64,000 bases of DNA from Gordius sp. MW1 (lineage: Eukaryota > Nematomorpha > Gordioida > Gordea > Gordiidae): contig OZ038527.1 in assembly GCA_964036665.1 (NCBI GenBank), positions 1,178,001 through 1,242,000 of the forward strand. The letters are read 5' to 3'. The notes under the pieces were generated by a model. It worked only from the letters and a program-made list of their open reading frames with translations, was not told the origin of the DNA and searched no databases. Below, in pieces: positions 43,085 through 55,099 of this stretch; positions within the stretch are counted from its first letter, which is position 1; each line of letters starts with the position of its first letter. The position numbers were made by a program, and so were the translations under genes.

Positions 43085-44905
43085 AAACTCGGGCCTTCGG
43101 CCCTCGTGGGAAGGGGGAGAAGGGAAGGGAAGGGAAGAGGGGAAGGGAAGGGAAGAGGGGAAGGGAAGGGAAGAGGGGAAGGGAAGGGGGAGACGACTCA
43201 TCTGTACTTCGTATAAATGTATCATATTTGCTATGCAATTTATGGGCGAGAAAGGTGGGAAGGAGCGAGAATGCCTATAGGGGGGTATTAAATGCCTAAT
43301 GATTAATTAATTATTTATACAAATTTTCCATTATAGGCAAAATGTAATATAGGCAAGGGTTAGGGTTAGATTTAGTGTTTGCATCTAGTTGCGTATTACA
43401 TTAGTTTTTATGGCCTTTAGTGATTATGGGTCTAACAAACATTATATTATAAAACAACACAATGTTAAGAATTTGCAGAATTGTTGGGAGAAATTTTTTG
43501 TTGAATTTGAACAATTTTTAATTAAAAAAATAAAAAATTTGGCCAATGGTCACTTTTTCTCTATTGGTCAGTACCAACAGATACTCTATAAGTCAATGAT
43601 AGCCTAAAAAACGGAAAAAAAATTTTGATGCTCACTTTGGTCAATGGTCATTTTTTTCCATTGGTCAGCAGCCAGCACACGGTAAAAGTGGATATAAATT
43701 CATAAGAGTAAAAAAAACGAAAAAAAAATTTTCGAATCACATTTTGGCCAATGGTCATTTTTTTTATTGGTCAGCAGCTAGGACACGGTAAAAGTGGATA
43801 TAAATTCATAATAGTAAAAAAAAACGAAAAAAAAGTTTTCGAATCACATTTTGGCCAATGGTCATTTTATTCCATTGGTCAGCAGCCAGCGGACGGCCAA
43901 AAAGTCATAATAGCAATGGTAGGAACAGGAACAATCATAATAGTCAAAAAAAAACGAAAAAAATAATTTCGATTCACATTTTGGCCAATGGTCATTTTTT
44001 CCATCGGTCAGGAGCCAGCGGACGGCCAAAAAGTCATAATAGCAATGGTAGTAACAGGAACAATCATAATAGTCAAAAAAAGACGAAAAAATAAACTCGG
44101 ATTCACATTTTGGCCAATGGTCATTTTTTTCATTGGTCAGCAGCCAACGGACGGCCAAAAAGTCTTATTATCAATGATAGTAACAAGAACAATCATAAGA
44201 GTCAAAAAAACTCCGGGATTCTAACCCAAAACTAGTTAAATTGCATTGCAATTAAAAGTAAACAACTTTTATTTATGTTTATTATATAACATTGGTCAGC
44301 AGCCAGCGGACGGCCAAAAAGTCATAATAGCAATGGTAGAAACAGGAACAATAATAATAGTCAAAAAAAACGAAAAAAATAATTTCGATTCACATTTTGG
44401 CCAATGGTCATTTTTTTCATTGGTCAGCAGCCAGCGGACGGCCAAAAATTCTTATTATCAATGATAGTAACAAGAACAATCATAAGAGTCAAAAAAACTC
44501 CGGGATTCTAACCCCAAAACTAGTTAAATTGCATAGCAATTAAAAAGTAAACAACTTTTATTTATGTTTATTATATAACTAGTTAAATTAGTTAAATTGC
44601 ATAGCATTAAAAGTAAAAACTTTTATTTATGTTTATTATATAATAGATAATTTAACAGATCTTATATATAACACACCGAGGGAGATAGAGATGAGGGGTG
44701 GGGGACCTCTTATGCATTAATTTAAAAAATAACACAGCGAGAGAGATGAGGGGTGGGGCACCTCTTTATCATGCATTAATTTAAAAAAGCGATAACCTAA
44801 TATACCCAATGCAAATAGATAGGGAGGGTAACGGACAACGGACAACGGACGGACGGACACCAAAAAACGAGCCCATAAATTGCATAGCAATTAATAACAT
44901 AATAT
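43085..44905 (-). repeat. Family A palindrome, right arm
   Basis: Reverse complement of the left arm, starting with the GGGCCTTCGGCCC hairpin and a longer GGGAAGGGAAGAG minisatellite (43,110-43,195). It extends past the left arm's start to 'gcccataaattgcatagcaa' at 44,870-44,890, so it shows the complete unit boundary, preceded by GGACGGACGGAC repeats. Length is about 1.8 kb. Confidence 0.9.
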
Positions 44906-45244
44906 TTGAATTCGTTTTCACGTCACACCACAGATACTCTATGTGTATTTATGGCGATAGGAGTTTGGGAAGGGGCAGAGTAAAATTTTTTAAATTTTAC
45001 TCATGAGATCAGAAAGGGGTGGGCAAATTACCACTATGCCCCCTCCCTCAATTCATTAATATTTTGCAACACCTATTTTTATAAAAATTTTCAGATTTTT
45101 ATTAATTCTTAATTCTAATATTGAAAAAGTTTTGAAAATCAACCTCATAATCGTATTGTATGTGTATATATATAATATGTATATATATACTATTTTATCA
45201 AATATTATTTTTAATATTATTATATCGTTTGGCGTTAGTTCTTT
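44906..45244 (+). promoter_or_regulatory. Region upstream of NDST, promoter not defined
   Basis: AT-rich, with a TATATATA-rich stretch at 45,160-45,195 about 50-85 bases before the first ATG of NDST. No specific promoter element can be assigned, and the transcription start may lie in an upstream noncoding exon. Confidence 0.3.
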
Positions 45245-48200
45245 ATGAGCCAGTGTTCTCCCCGTGGAAAGTTCGAAAATTCTTGTGAAATGCCAAACGG
45301 AATGAAATTACTCACCTACCCCCTGCGGGGTATGGGAAGAGGACGTTCCCGTTCTCACCCCTCAAAACTGTTATTACTCCCACCCCTAGGCATTTTACTA
45401 TGGTACGCCGCCCTAACGCTCAGAGCGTTATGGGCACAGCCCGGTAGCTTATTCTCGGCCCGTATATCAACTTCGTTTGCCGCTTGGCGCCCTTACCCTC
45501 GCCTACTAGACGCTACTTCTGTTTCTTACGCTCTACGCTCCCCCAATATGGGCGCCATTCCTATGTCATCTAGAGTTCTGGTCGTGGTAGAGCCATCCGA
45601 TGAAGCTATGGTAGCAGCCTACGCCGCTAGGCTCGACCATAAGCCAGCGCCGGTCGTGCATTGCCAAGCCCAAATTACTATTATGCTTCAAGTAAGAATA
45701 GTATATGTAGTTTTTGTTTGTTTCGTTTATTTTTCTTTTTGTGACCCTTAAAAACTGGAGAAGTTTAGACTTATAGCCATGGGCGTAGTCAATGAGGGTC
45801 AGGGAGGGGCGGCTGCCCCTTCCCCTTTCTAAATCTAAAAATTTGTTGAAATGTATAAAAATTATGGCTAAAATTTGAAACAATAATCATTTGCCCTCCC
45901 CCTTAAATCATTATTGCCCCCCCCCCTCTTTAATGCCAATGCTGGCTATGCCCATGGTCAAAGTATTAGCTTACTAGCGAACGTCAGCTGATTTTTGCGA
46001 CATTTGAATGAGTGTTGTTCCTATTACTTTTATAGCTTGAATAAAAAAGATATTACAGATGGCGCGATTGTTTGTTTTAGCCATAACCTAATATCTACCC
46101 AATCACTGTGTGTTCTACGTATTTTTGATTAATTAAAATGTAAGATCAAATTTTCTCATAAACTATCGAATAATTAGATATTAATGTTCAACGAAATGAA
46201 CTATACTTAATAATGTTTATTTAGTCAGTCCATGGAGTCCCTAAATTATAAGTATAGTTGTGAATTAAAATACAGAATTAGTGGTTTTGTTTGGTTTTTG
46301 ATCATTCACACTAGTGGAGGTTAGGGGGCGAAATGATCATTTTTTGAAATTGTAGTCATAACTAATAAATTTTAACAAAATTTTGGATCTTGAGGGTGGC
46401 AGCCGCCCCTCCCTGCCCCCCCCCCCTCTTGGCTACGCCCGTGAGATTGTTAATTTTTGCTATTTCACATGTTGTTTAATAGGCCAACAGAATCCCGTTC
46501 GATATTATTTACGGAATACCATCTCTGCCCAAATTGCTACAACCCTACAATCCACCCATATGGACCACGGTATACGACGTGATTATATTTGAAAATTCCC
46601 GCCTCTACAACGATACCCTAGCCCGTCTCTCGCCTGTTCAACTCATAGCGCTGGGCACCTATTGCCAAGCCCATGGTACCGCCCTCGTCGTCTTACCCAC
46701 GTTTTATGCGTCCTCACCCCCAGGGGGATCTCGAAAGGGAGATGGGGTATGTTAAAAAGCGAAATTTTAAATTTGATTAAAATGGTTGTTTTTAGAGTGA
46801 ATTTTAAACTGGGCAGGCGGTTTGTTAGTGTTATAAAAACAAAAAATAGGTTATTCTTGACAAAAATTTTTAAAGGCTACTCTGTGAGAAGTCATTCGCC
46901 TTATAAGTTTAAGCGATGTCAAAGAATTTTCGCGAGATTTTCTTGTGATAAAGGGAATATTTCGAAATCAATATTATCATTTCTATGTATAAAATTGGTC
47001 GACTAAACATAGACAGACCAAAGGTGACCAAAAAATATTTTGGGCTATTATTAGCGCATCATCACGGGAAACAATGGGTAAAGATGAAGTCACAAAAAAT
47101 AAAGATGAGCTTTGATTTACTTCTACACAATAATGGATTGAATATACAATACGTAATCAATATTATCGAAATTACACAACCGGTCACAGGTCATGGTTTC
47201 CCCTTTTTACCCTTTCACCGAGGTCCAGGCCCGACAGATGACCGATATGAAAGCTCACTCAACTCCAGATCATCCCATCTTGCGAATAACTAAATGCGAC
47301 GACGTGCCTCTAACCGATGGTCCCTCCTTCCATCCAAACGCCACCGTCTTTGGTCTGAACGACCTTCCCGTAGCCACAGGTAGTATGTAGGGTTGCAAAC
47401 TGGCGAACAGCTGATTGTTGGCGCTAAAGCTGCTTAAGTAACTTAGTCCGCCATCTTGGATGGGTGTGTAAATGGCGGAGGCAAAATGAGAACGTTTAAG
47501 CAATATTATCTTGCCCTACCCTGAATTTAAGCATTTAATTCATCAGCTAAAGGAATAGCGTTCAATTTGTTGTTGTATATTAGTGTTGTAAGAGCGGCCG
47601 GGTTTGTTTGGTCGACCTTTGGTTTTAGTTGAGTAAACATAAATAGACCAAAGTATTTTTGGTTTGTTTTTCTCGGTCGCATAAATGGAATAAAGATTTT
47701 TTGATCAAACTTTTGGTCTGTATAAGTCCAGTCGATAAAACGAAAGGTCGACCAAAGAAAACCCAGCCGTTTTTACAACACTATTGTATATGCCTTTCGA
47801 ACATGGCCGCCTACACCCCTTACTTAATTAATATCAGCTGTTTTCATGGGCGTTAAGAGGGGGGGGGGCAATGATGATTTAGCGAGGGTAAAAATAATTA
47901 TTATCGAAATTTTAGCCATAATTTTAATAAATTTTAAATTTCAACAAAAATTTTGGATTTAGAGGGGGCAGCCGCCCCTCCCTGCCTCCCCCCCCCCTCC
48001 GACTACGTCCATGATGGGCCTCGAATTAAGAGGTAGTGAATTAGTGGAAGGCTGTTACATAAAAACTCGTTCTATCAGTCTTATAAAGTAGCGCAATCAT
48101 TATTAGAATCCCTTTTTCTTATACACTCTTTCTCAACTTTCTCCACTCCTCAGGCTCTAACGATTGGTGGTGGTCACGTGACTCGATACCCTTGGCCACG

Positions 48201-51200
48201 GCCCAACTTACCCCATCTCAACCATGTGACCAATCGGGCCCGACTTGCCAAGAGGGTAAAAGTAGAGTACCCCTAGCTTTGCTCAAAGATTTGAACGTCA
48301 AAACGCAACTGGAGGCGGTCAAAACGCAACCGGATGGTGTAGGGGCCAATCAGAGTTTGGATAACGTTGGCAACAAAATTAGCGTAGCTTTCATAGGAGG
48401 CTCCCCCCAGCTATGGCAATTTAGGTTGCTTTTGTTGGACACGGTACTGTACTACTTATTTCGCGCTAATACGGCGCGCTTTAACCAAAATGACCCGAGC
48501 GCTAGCGCTAAAAGCGTAGCGTTTAACGCTCGAGTGGAAGAGCTTCGCATGAACCTGTTAGACCGATGGGTCCTTGTGGATATAGATGACGGTTTCGTTG
48601 GCCAAACCGACCCCACCATAGACGAAATTAAGGTTAAAAATTTGTAGGACTTGCTCGTTAAATTGGTCTTAAATTTTTGTTCAAACCCGGGTTGGTTGGC
48701 GTTCTCGGTCTATATGACCCCGAGGCTTAACTCGCCTTAATTTTAAAGTCATAAGGAGACGCAATTTTAATCTTATCTATTTGAACGTTTTGCTTCTTTA
48801 TTTTATTAAACTTTGAGAAGGTTTTAGGAATTGTCCTAATTGCTTATGGGGTATAATTTTTATTGTGAATTAATAGAAACTTTTTGAGGCAACCTCACGG
48901 TTGTGTTATTTTGAAATGTGGAAAATTCTCTAAAATACATATAGAAATTTTAGAATACAAGCGTAAAAGTATATTTTAACTTTAAAGCTAAAATAGATCT
49001 TACGGTACGCTGCGGTAGAAATGTTAAATAGGCGTTAATATTACAGCAGCAATTTAAATTATTTTACTTTCATCATAATGCAGGCTATGATGAAGTTTCA
49101 AGACGAGGTTAGAAGCAAAGTTCCCAACTTTACCTTCAACATAGGCTATTCCGCACTATTTTACCCGGCCTACGCCAAATTTTCCGGCTACGGGTATCGG
49201 TATTTAGTAGGTACGATTTTGAGGCATTTTAAAATTTCTGTGATATGCCATCGAATTTAAAATGAGCTCGACAGCGATTTATATATCATGCATTTGCAAC
49301 TTAAAATTGAGCGACGATGCGGAAAAACTTGGCATTTCGAATAAAAAAACTTAACTTGTTTTAAAATCTAAACACTCCTTTCGACGGGGTTAAAATAATG
49401 ACTCGGATGGTAAAGGCCGTCATGAGACACTTAGCCTTGCTATAATTTGATTATTTTATAGATAATAAACTTTTCAAACTTTTTACCCTATTTGCCAAAA
49501 ACAGTTAAATCCGATTCTAATGGCCAGCTTTGGACCAAAAATTTTATATTTAAAATATGTAACTTTTGGTAAATTTTTAAAAGTTTTAAAAAGCGACATT
49601 AAATGGAAACAGCAAGATAGAGTTGTAAAAGGGTTTTATTTGGTCGACCTTTAATTTTAATGGACTAAACATAAACAGACTAAAGGTTTTAGGGTCTGTT
49701 TTCTTAGGCGACCTCTAAGGCTTAGTCGAAATTTGAAAAAGAGACCAAGGTCGACCGTTAATCTGAGTTAAAATAAAAATCGACGAAACAAAACTCAGAC
49801 GACAAGACCTGATTTCAAACTAGATTTAAAGGATTTAAATGGAAGGGTTAAAAACACAAAATTGCGGTTTTTGAATATAGGAAATGTTCTTTGATTAATA
49901 AAGCTTTTTCATTTTTATTTAATTATTTTAAACAAAGCAAAAAAATAAAACTGTCAATCTTATTTGCGACTTAGAAAATCACGACAAATTTTGGTGGTTT
50001 CCTCATTCCTACGACCACAAGCCATCCTACGATCAGTTGAATCAAGTGGCTTTGAATGACGAAATTACTCTGAATCAAAAATTTGGACAAGTAATTAAAT
50101 TACAATTTTGCACGTTTTAAAATTTTGCACATTTTATATGAACATATTTTTTTGTTTAAAACAGGGTTGAATTAAAACATTTTTATTTTAATAAAGCCAC
50201 ACGTAAAGGCCGGGATGGACATAGATTATGAAACTATGTGAAAAACAATAACTCGGCTTTCTTTTAAATTATTTAAATTAAAAAATTGTAGCCAAAGTAT
50301 AAATAATACTAATAATTATTATAATAATAAATAATTTTATTAATGAAAAGATATAGGAGAATTATCGTATATATAACAATCAAGTTTGATAATCAAGGTC
50401 TAAATTTTATATAATGCGACAGCCAATATATTTGTTAGAAATAATATTAATTCGTTTTAGAGTTGAGCATTTTGGCTCAGCAATTGTTGTCAATCTTATT
50501 TTAAACCCCAAATATCAGAATAATTTTTCAATTTAAATTTAGTAGCAAAAAAAGAGAAATTAATCCATGGCTTGTTGTTCACACGTCGTATATAAGTTAT
50601 CCTACTTTTTTCACCCTTAAAAAGAAATTAATTGATTAATGCAAATTTTCTGCGGATACTTTCATATAAATAAGTATTTTTTTTTGATTTTATAATAGAG
50701 GTTTATTTACAAATAATTGTGTATGAAACATTACTTAAAAAGTGATTAAATTATTAGTTAAAAGCACATATTTTGTGTAGATAGATGAAATAATTCCTAT
50801 AATTTACCTCCTTTAGTGGTTATAAGAATAAATCTCTAAACCATACCTATCCAAGTTTTTTTTGTAAATAAACACTTTCTAAATTTATTATATCTAACAA
50901 CTTTTTTATGTGCTAGACTTACGGTTTAACCACGTCCGAACACTACGCAGTCTCACCACTGCATTCAGGCATATTTCCGGTCCAGGAAAGCCTGTACGCC
51001 ACTTGGAGTTCTCATGGGATCGGAGTTAGCAGTACTTACCTATACCCACACCTATATCCATGGAGCGCCCGCCGGGGTTTCATTTTTAAAAATATTTCGG
51101 TGAGTTTTTAACACTGTTAGCGGCTAATGTCGTAAAAACGGCTGGGTTTCGTTTGGTCGACCTTTGGCTTTAGTGGACTAAACACATGAATAGACCAATT

Positions 51201-54200
51201 GGTCTGCTACGGTCTATTTATGCGGCTAAGAGAAACAGACCAAAATTCTTTGGTGATGTTTAGTCGACTAAAACCTTGGGCGTCCAAACGAAACCCAGCC
51301 GTTTTTACTACTACCTAACACTTATAAAAACTTTTCTATAGATTAGCCAAAAAAATATTAATTACTATAATGTTGAAAAATATTTATTCATGAAAATTTC
51401 CGAGCTCTCTTGTTTCTCTCCTGTCATGAGCGTAGTCCTTTGCCCCTCGCCTCCATTTGACTTCTAATTAAAGTTTATTGGATATTTGTAAAATTACAAG
51501 TTATTTTTTTTATAGGTATTGCCCAGGCAAACTTGCGGAGTTTTTACCCACACCCGTACCATGGCTTATTACCCTAAAGGCAAATCAGCTTTTGATGCTA
51601 TGATCTTTGGTGGTTCCATATTCGACAGTTTCATCAACAACCGAGTAAAGCATTTAATAACAAACAAAATTCGTATTAAGGTGTTGCCAACATTATTATT
51701 TGCTATGCAATGTATAAGCTCACATTTGGTTGCCCGTCCGTCGTGTCCTGTCCAACTTGTGATTTTTTAATAATTGCTGTGGAAACTTATACGGGTTTTT
51801 AATGACCGTGGACTTGTGCGTCTGTAAAAGACTTTTATTTTGCTTTCCCATATAGACTAGCTAATGTAATGACCTTTAGTTGGCTTTAATTTTTTCGACC
51901 TCGCCCTAGCCCAAATTCAATTTTCGTTTTTGTGCCCTATTGATTACCTTTATAAAAGCAGTTAATTTAGGTTTTGGCTTTTTGTAAATTTATTTCGAAA
52001 TTTGCCTGGAATTTTGTGTTTTAAGAGCCCTGGATGGGGAAATAGATTAATGATTGAAAAAGCTCGATGTTTTAAGAAGGTCTTTATTATCTGTTTGAAA
52101 GGGAACTTATATTAGTTTCAGATAATAACTTTCTAAAATAGAAGTTACAGATCCTAGTTATAATAAAGGCATACCCCAAATTTCTCGAATTCTTATTATC
52201 ATGATTAAAGTAATATGGTTTGTGGATATATAAGGTAAACGTTTTCATGACGCACATTCCCAACTACGTGGACGATCAATTGGCCATATACGCGATGCGA
52301 CATTCGATCGATTTTGTCACAAAATATACGAATTTAAAGTTGAAATCAGCTGCACCCGTTCAATTGGCTTCCATCTTTTTCGATTATTACCCTCAAGATA
52401 AACAAGTTCTTTGGCAGGTAAACATTTATTTTTAAATTAATTTGTAAAAAATATTTTGAAATAATGTTTCACTTTCCCCAAAACTTTATTACCGTAATAT
52501 TAGAATCCGTGTATCAACCAACATCATTTTGCTTTGTGGCAGCGCAAGTATGATTGCTACAGAATACCCAAAATACTCATAGTCGGCCCTCAGAAAACTG
52601 GTATTACAACGATTTATAATGTTGCTATCGAAAGTTTTTATTCTCCCAAAATTGTAAAGCATTTCTTGTTTTTATGAATTTTACAATTATGATGTCATCT
52701 TTTATTCAGGAACGACTGCTTTACTCACCTTCCTCCTACTTCACCCTCACCTTAGAACCAATATTCCGACCCCTGCCTTCGAAGAAGTCCAATTTTTCAG
52801 CAACGATCAGATCTACCAAAAAGGCTTCGATTGGTTTATTTTTTATATTTTATAGCAACTAATTTACCTGTAAAAAAGATTATACCATGTGTATTATAAT
52901 CAAATATTAAAAAGACGACAGAACAAGATAGGACAGACAGACAGGACATTTTTCCTCGTGATTCTTTTCCTCTTTTAATTTGCTATGCAATTTATGGATT
53001 AGATTATGAGAAGGCAATTGATACGATTTTAAACATACTAGTATAATATTTAAACTAAATTGTACACTTGGTAGTAATTCGACTTTTAAAATGGTCCCCT
53101 AGGTTTTGAAACACCCGACTAACGGAGCGATGTTTTATTTGATATTAATTGCTATGTCTTATATAGGTATCTAGATATCTTCAAGTTGGAGACTTCGTTT
53201 CCATACATGAATATGCGAGCCGATGACATATCTTTCGTAGAAAAATCGGCCACTTATTTCGATAGCACATCCTCACCCGAACGAGCTTACGCCCTCATTC
53301 CCTACGCCAAAATCATAACCATTCTCCTAGATCCCATCGATAGAGCTTACTCTTGGTACCAAGTAAGAATCACACTCCATTCTAGTGTTGTAAAAACGGT
53401 TGGGTTTTGCTTGGTCCACCATTGGTTTTAGTCGACTAAACATAAACAGACCAAAGATTTACTAAGAAAATAGACCAAAAAACCTTTGGTTTGTCCCTGT
53501 TTAGTTGACTAAAACCAAAGGTTGACCAAACAAAACCCAGCCGTTTTTACAACACTACTCCATTCTTCAAATAAACCATGGAAAAACATTTTTGGAAATT
53601 TTCATATTTTCTTCAACTAAATATTGCCATTAGAATTATTTTCAATGTTTTTAAAACAAATTTGTTGAATTATTATATATGTATATATTATTCATTGTAG
53701 CACGTTAAAAGTCACGGAGATAAATTGGCTATGGCTTACACATTTCACGACCTCATAACTTTTGGGCCTAACGTTAATAAGACGGATTATCCAGCCATTA
53801 TAAAGTTGCGCCAACGCATCATGAGTCCCGGCTTTTATTCTCACCATCTAAAACGATGGTCCGTCTACTACCCAGCTAATCAGGTGAAATTTTATTTTAG
53901 TAATATAAAATTATAAAAAATTTATTTACCCGCTAAATCTAATATAACTAGTTTTTGTTTATTGTTCTTAAAACATTTATGAACTTCTTATAATTAAATC
54001 TTTGCTAAAATTTTACAATAAATTATTGTTAATTAGATTTACGTGGTTGATGGGAATGAATTTAAAATTGATCCAAGACCAATCATGAGTGAATTGCAAA
54101 CTTTTTTGAATCTCTCAAACCTAGTCGACTATCAAACCGCGTTGAAGTAATTAATTAATAAAACCAAACGATTTTTACAACTCGGCCACGATTTTTATAA

Positions 54201-54617
54201 TTTACTTTTTTTTAATGCCAAAATAATTTATGGGCCTCGTTTATAAATAAGATACGATCAAAAGAAAAAATTTTATTGTCCTCTGGTAAATCCAGGGGTC
54301 TCGAACGAACAAACTAATTGCTTGGGGCAAGGGAAAGGCAGAAATTACGAACCCATGGAAAATAGGACGTGGATACATTTAAGAAATTATTTCAGGTTTG
54401 ATTGCTATATATTAGCCATGAAATGTATTATTTTAACAGGAGGGGCATTTGCACTCAAATTTATGGTTTACATATTAAATAATTTTATTTATAAAAAATA
54501 TATTGAAATAGGCCCTATGATGCTATGTTATACGAATGGTTAAGGCTCAATAACAAAAAAGTTCCTCTGTGGCTACAAAATAGAATAAAAGAGTCAACTA
54601 CAAATGTTACAAGCTAA
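45245..54617 (+). CDS. NDST: Heparan sulfate N-deacetylase/N-sulfotransferase, 16 exons
   Basis: Exons: 45,245-45,691; 46,483-46,746; 47,190-47,379; 48,154-48,632; 49,084-49,210; 49,975-50,090; 50,917-51,099; 51,516-51,644; 52,235-52,417; 52,543-52,600; 52,710-52,833; 53,167-53,362; 53,701-53,883; 54,037-54,146; 54,252-54,395; 54,512-54,617. All introns are GT-AG, phases agree, and the product is about 1012 residues, near the family size. It is a Golgi type II membrane protein (anchor about 42-64) that deacetylates GlcNAc and N-sulfates heparan sulfate. Deacetylase motifs: [10 protein letters not shown] (about 441), [18 protein letters not shown]. The sulfotransferase PAPS loop is GPQKTGTT (about 721, Lys724), and the fold ends with DRAYSWYQ and CLGQGKGR. 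Oddities: PLHSG stands where relatives have PHHSG, and about 15 residues usual before the PAPS loop are missing between exons 9 and 10. ATG choice is uncertain (others at codons 16, 20 and 30). Confidence 0.93.
45777..45957. mobile_element. CATGGGCGTA fold-back MITE in NDST intron 1
   Basis: The ends CCATGGGCGTAG and CTATGCCCATGG are inverted, with GC-run blocks inside. I did not see an 8-bp flanking duplication, so the flanks may have decayed. Confidence 0.8.
46311..46445. mobile_element. Decayed CATGGGCGTA MITE in NDST intron 1
   Basis: The right end CTTGGCTACGCCCGTGAG and the C-run are clear. The left end (GTGGAGGTTAGGGGGCG) is eroded. It stops about 37 bases before exon 2. Confidence 0.6.
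47582..47782. mobile_element. Fold-back MITE family C in NDST intron 3
   Basis: The ends AGTGTTGTAAGAGCGGCCGG and CCAGCCGTTTTTACAACACT are inverted, with GTTTGGTCGACC just inside. Confidence 0.88.
47845..48013. mobile_element. CATGGGCGTA fold-back MITE in NDST intron 3
   Basis: The ends CATGGGCGTTAAGAGG and CCTCCGACTACGTCCATG are inverted and imperfect, with G-run and C-run blocks. It ends about 40 bases before the intron segment duplicated at 8.1 kb. Confidence 0.78.
49619..49801. mobile_element. Decayed MITE family C in NDST intron 5
   Basis: AGTTGTAAAAGGGTTTTATT followed by TGGTCGACC on the left, and GGTCGACC plus AAAACTCAGACG on the right, match the family in inverted sense. Confidence 0.7.
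51125..51312. mobile_element. MITE family C in NDST intron 7
   Basis: The left end GTCGTAAAAACGGCTGGG with GTTTGGTCGACC, and the right end CAAACGAAACCCAGCCG with TTTTTAC, are inverted repeats. It lies 25 bases after the exon 7 donor. Confidence 0.85.
51690..51955 (+). repeat. Dispersed repeat D, copy 2, in NDST intron 8
   Basis: Matches 33,500-33,760 over about 260 bp in the same order. It begins at 'tttgctatgcaatgtat', about 45 bases after the exon 8 donor. Confidence 0.65.
53384..53556. mobile_element. MITE family C in NDST intron 12
   Basis: Best preserved copy: AGTGTTGTAAAAACGGTTGG and CCAGCCGTTTTTACAACACT are inverted. It starts 21 bases after the exon 12 donor. Confidence 0.9.
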
Positions 54618-54761
54618 TATAGAAGTACTGCCTCAACGGTCTAGTTAGAATAGAACGCTCTGTGATATAGTAGCGATTTGAGTACGAAACCAGTGAAACT
54701 TATACTATTTATAATTATGTAAATATTGTCAATATTTTATAATAATTATTATTTATAAAAA

Positions 54762-54767
54762 AATAAA
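54762..54767 (+). terminator. Polyadenylation signal AATAAA for NDST
   Basis: A canonical AATAAA lies 145 bases after the NDST stop codon, in an AT-rich 3' region, and no competing signal was seen before it. Confidence 0.55.
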
Positions 54768-55099
54768 GCATGCTTTTTACTGTCATAAAAGACTGTAAAT
54801 GGATTACTTTAGTTAGACACAATGATGATAAATTGTTAATAAAATTCGATCAAACTTTTTCTTAATTTAGATCCCTTGCATATATATAACTTAGAAGTTT
54901 CTAGTCTTATATTCGTTAATGCTTTCAATGAAATTTCTAAATAATAGAGGAATTAACAAACAAATAATTTTTAAGTAAAAGTATTTATTGCAATAGACTT
55001 TAGACGTCCAATTTTTCACAAATGACTTGCCAGGTCCCTTATTATAAAACAAAAAAGAACATAGTAAATGTATTTATGTACTATCAATCCATTATAATT

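Noticed and set aside
43085-43110. Helitron 3' end suggested by the GGGCC/GGCCC hairpin of family A
   Set aside because: The expected CTRR after the hairpin is not there in either orientation, and no 5'-TC end could be tied to it, so a Helitron origin for family A stays only a possibility.
45566-45883. Minus-strand frame opposite NDST exon 1
   Set aside because: It is a shadow of the coding exon and adjoining MITE, and the NDST splice model explains the region.
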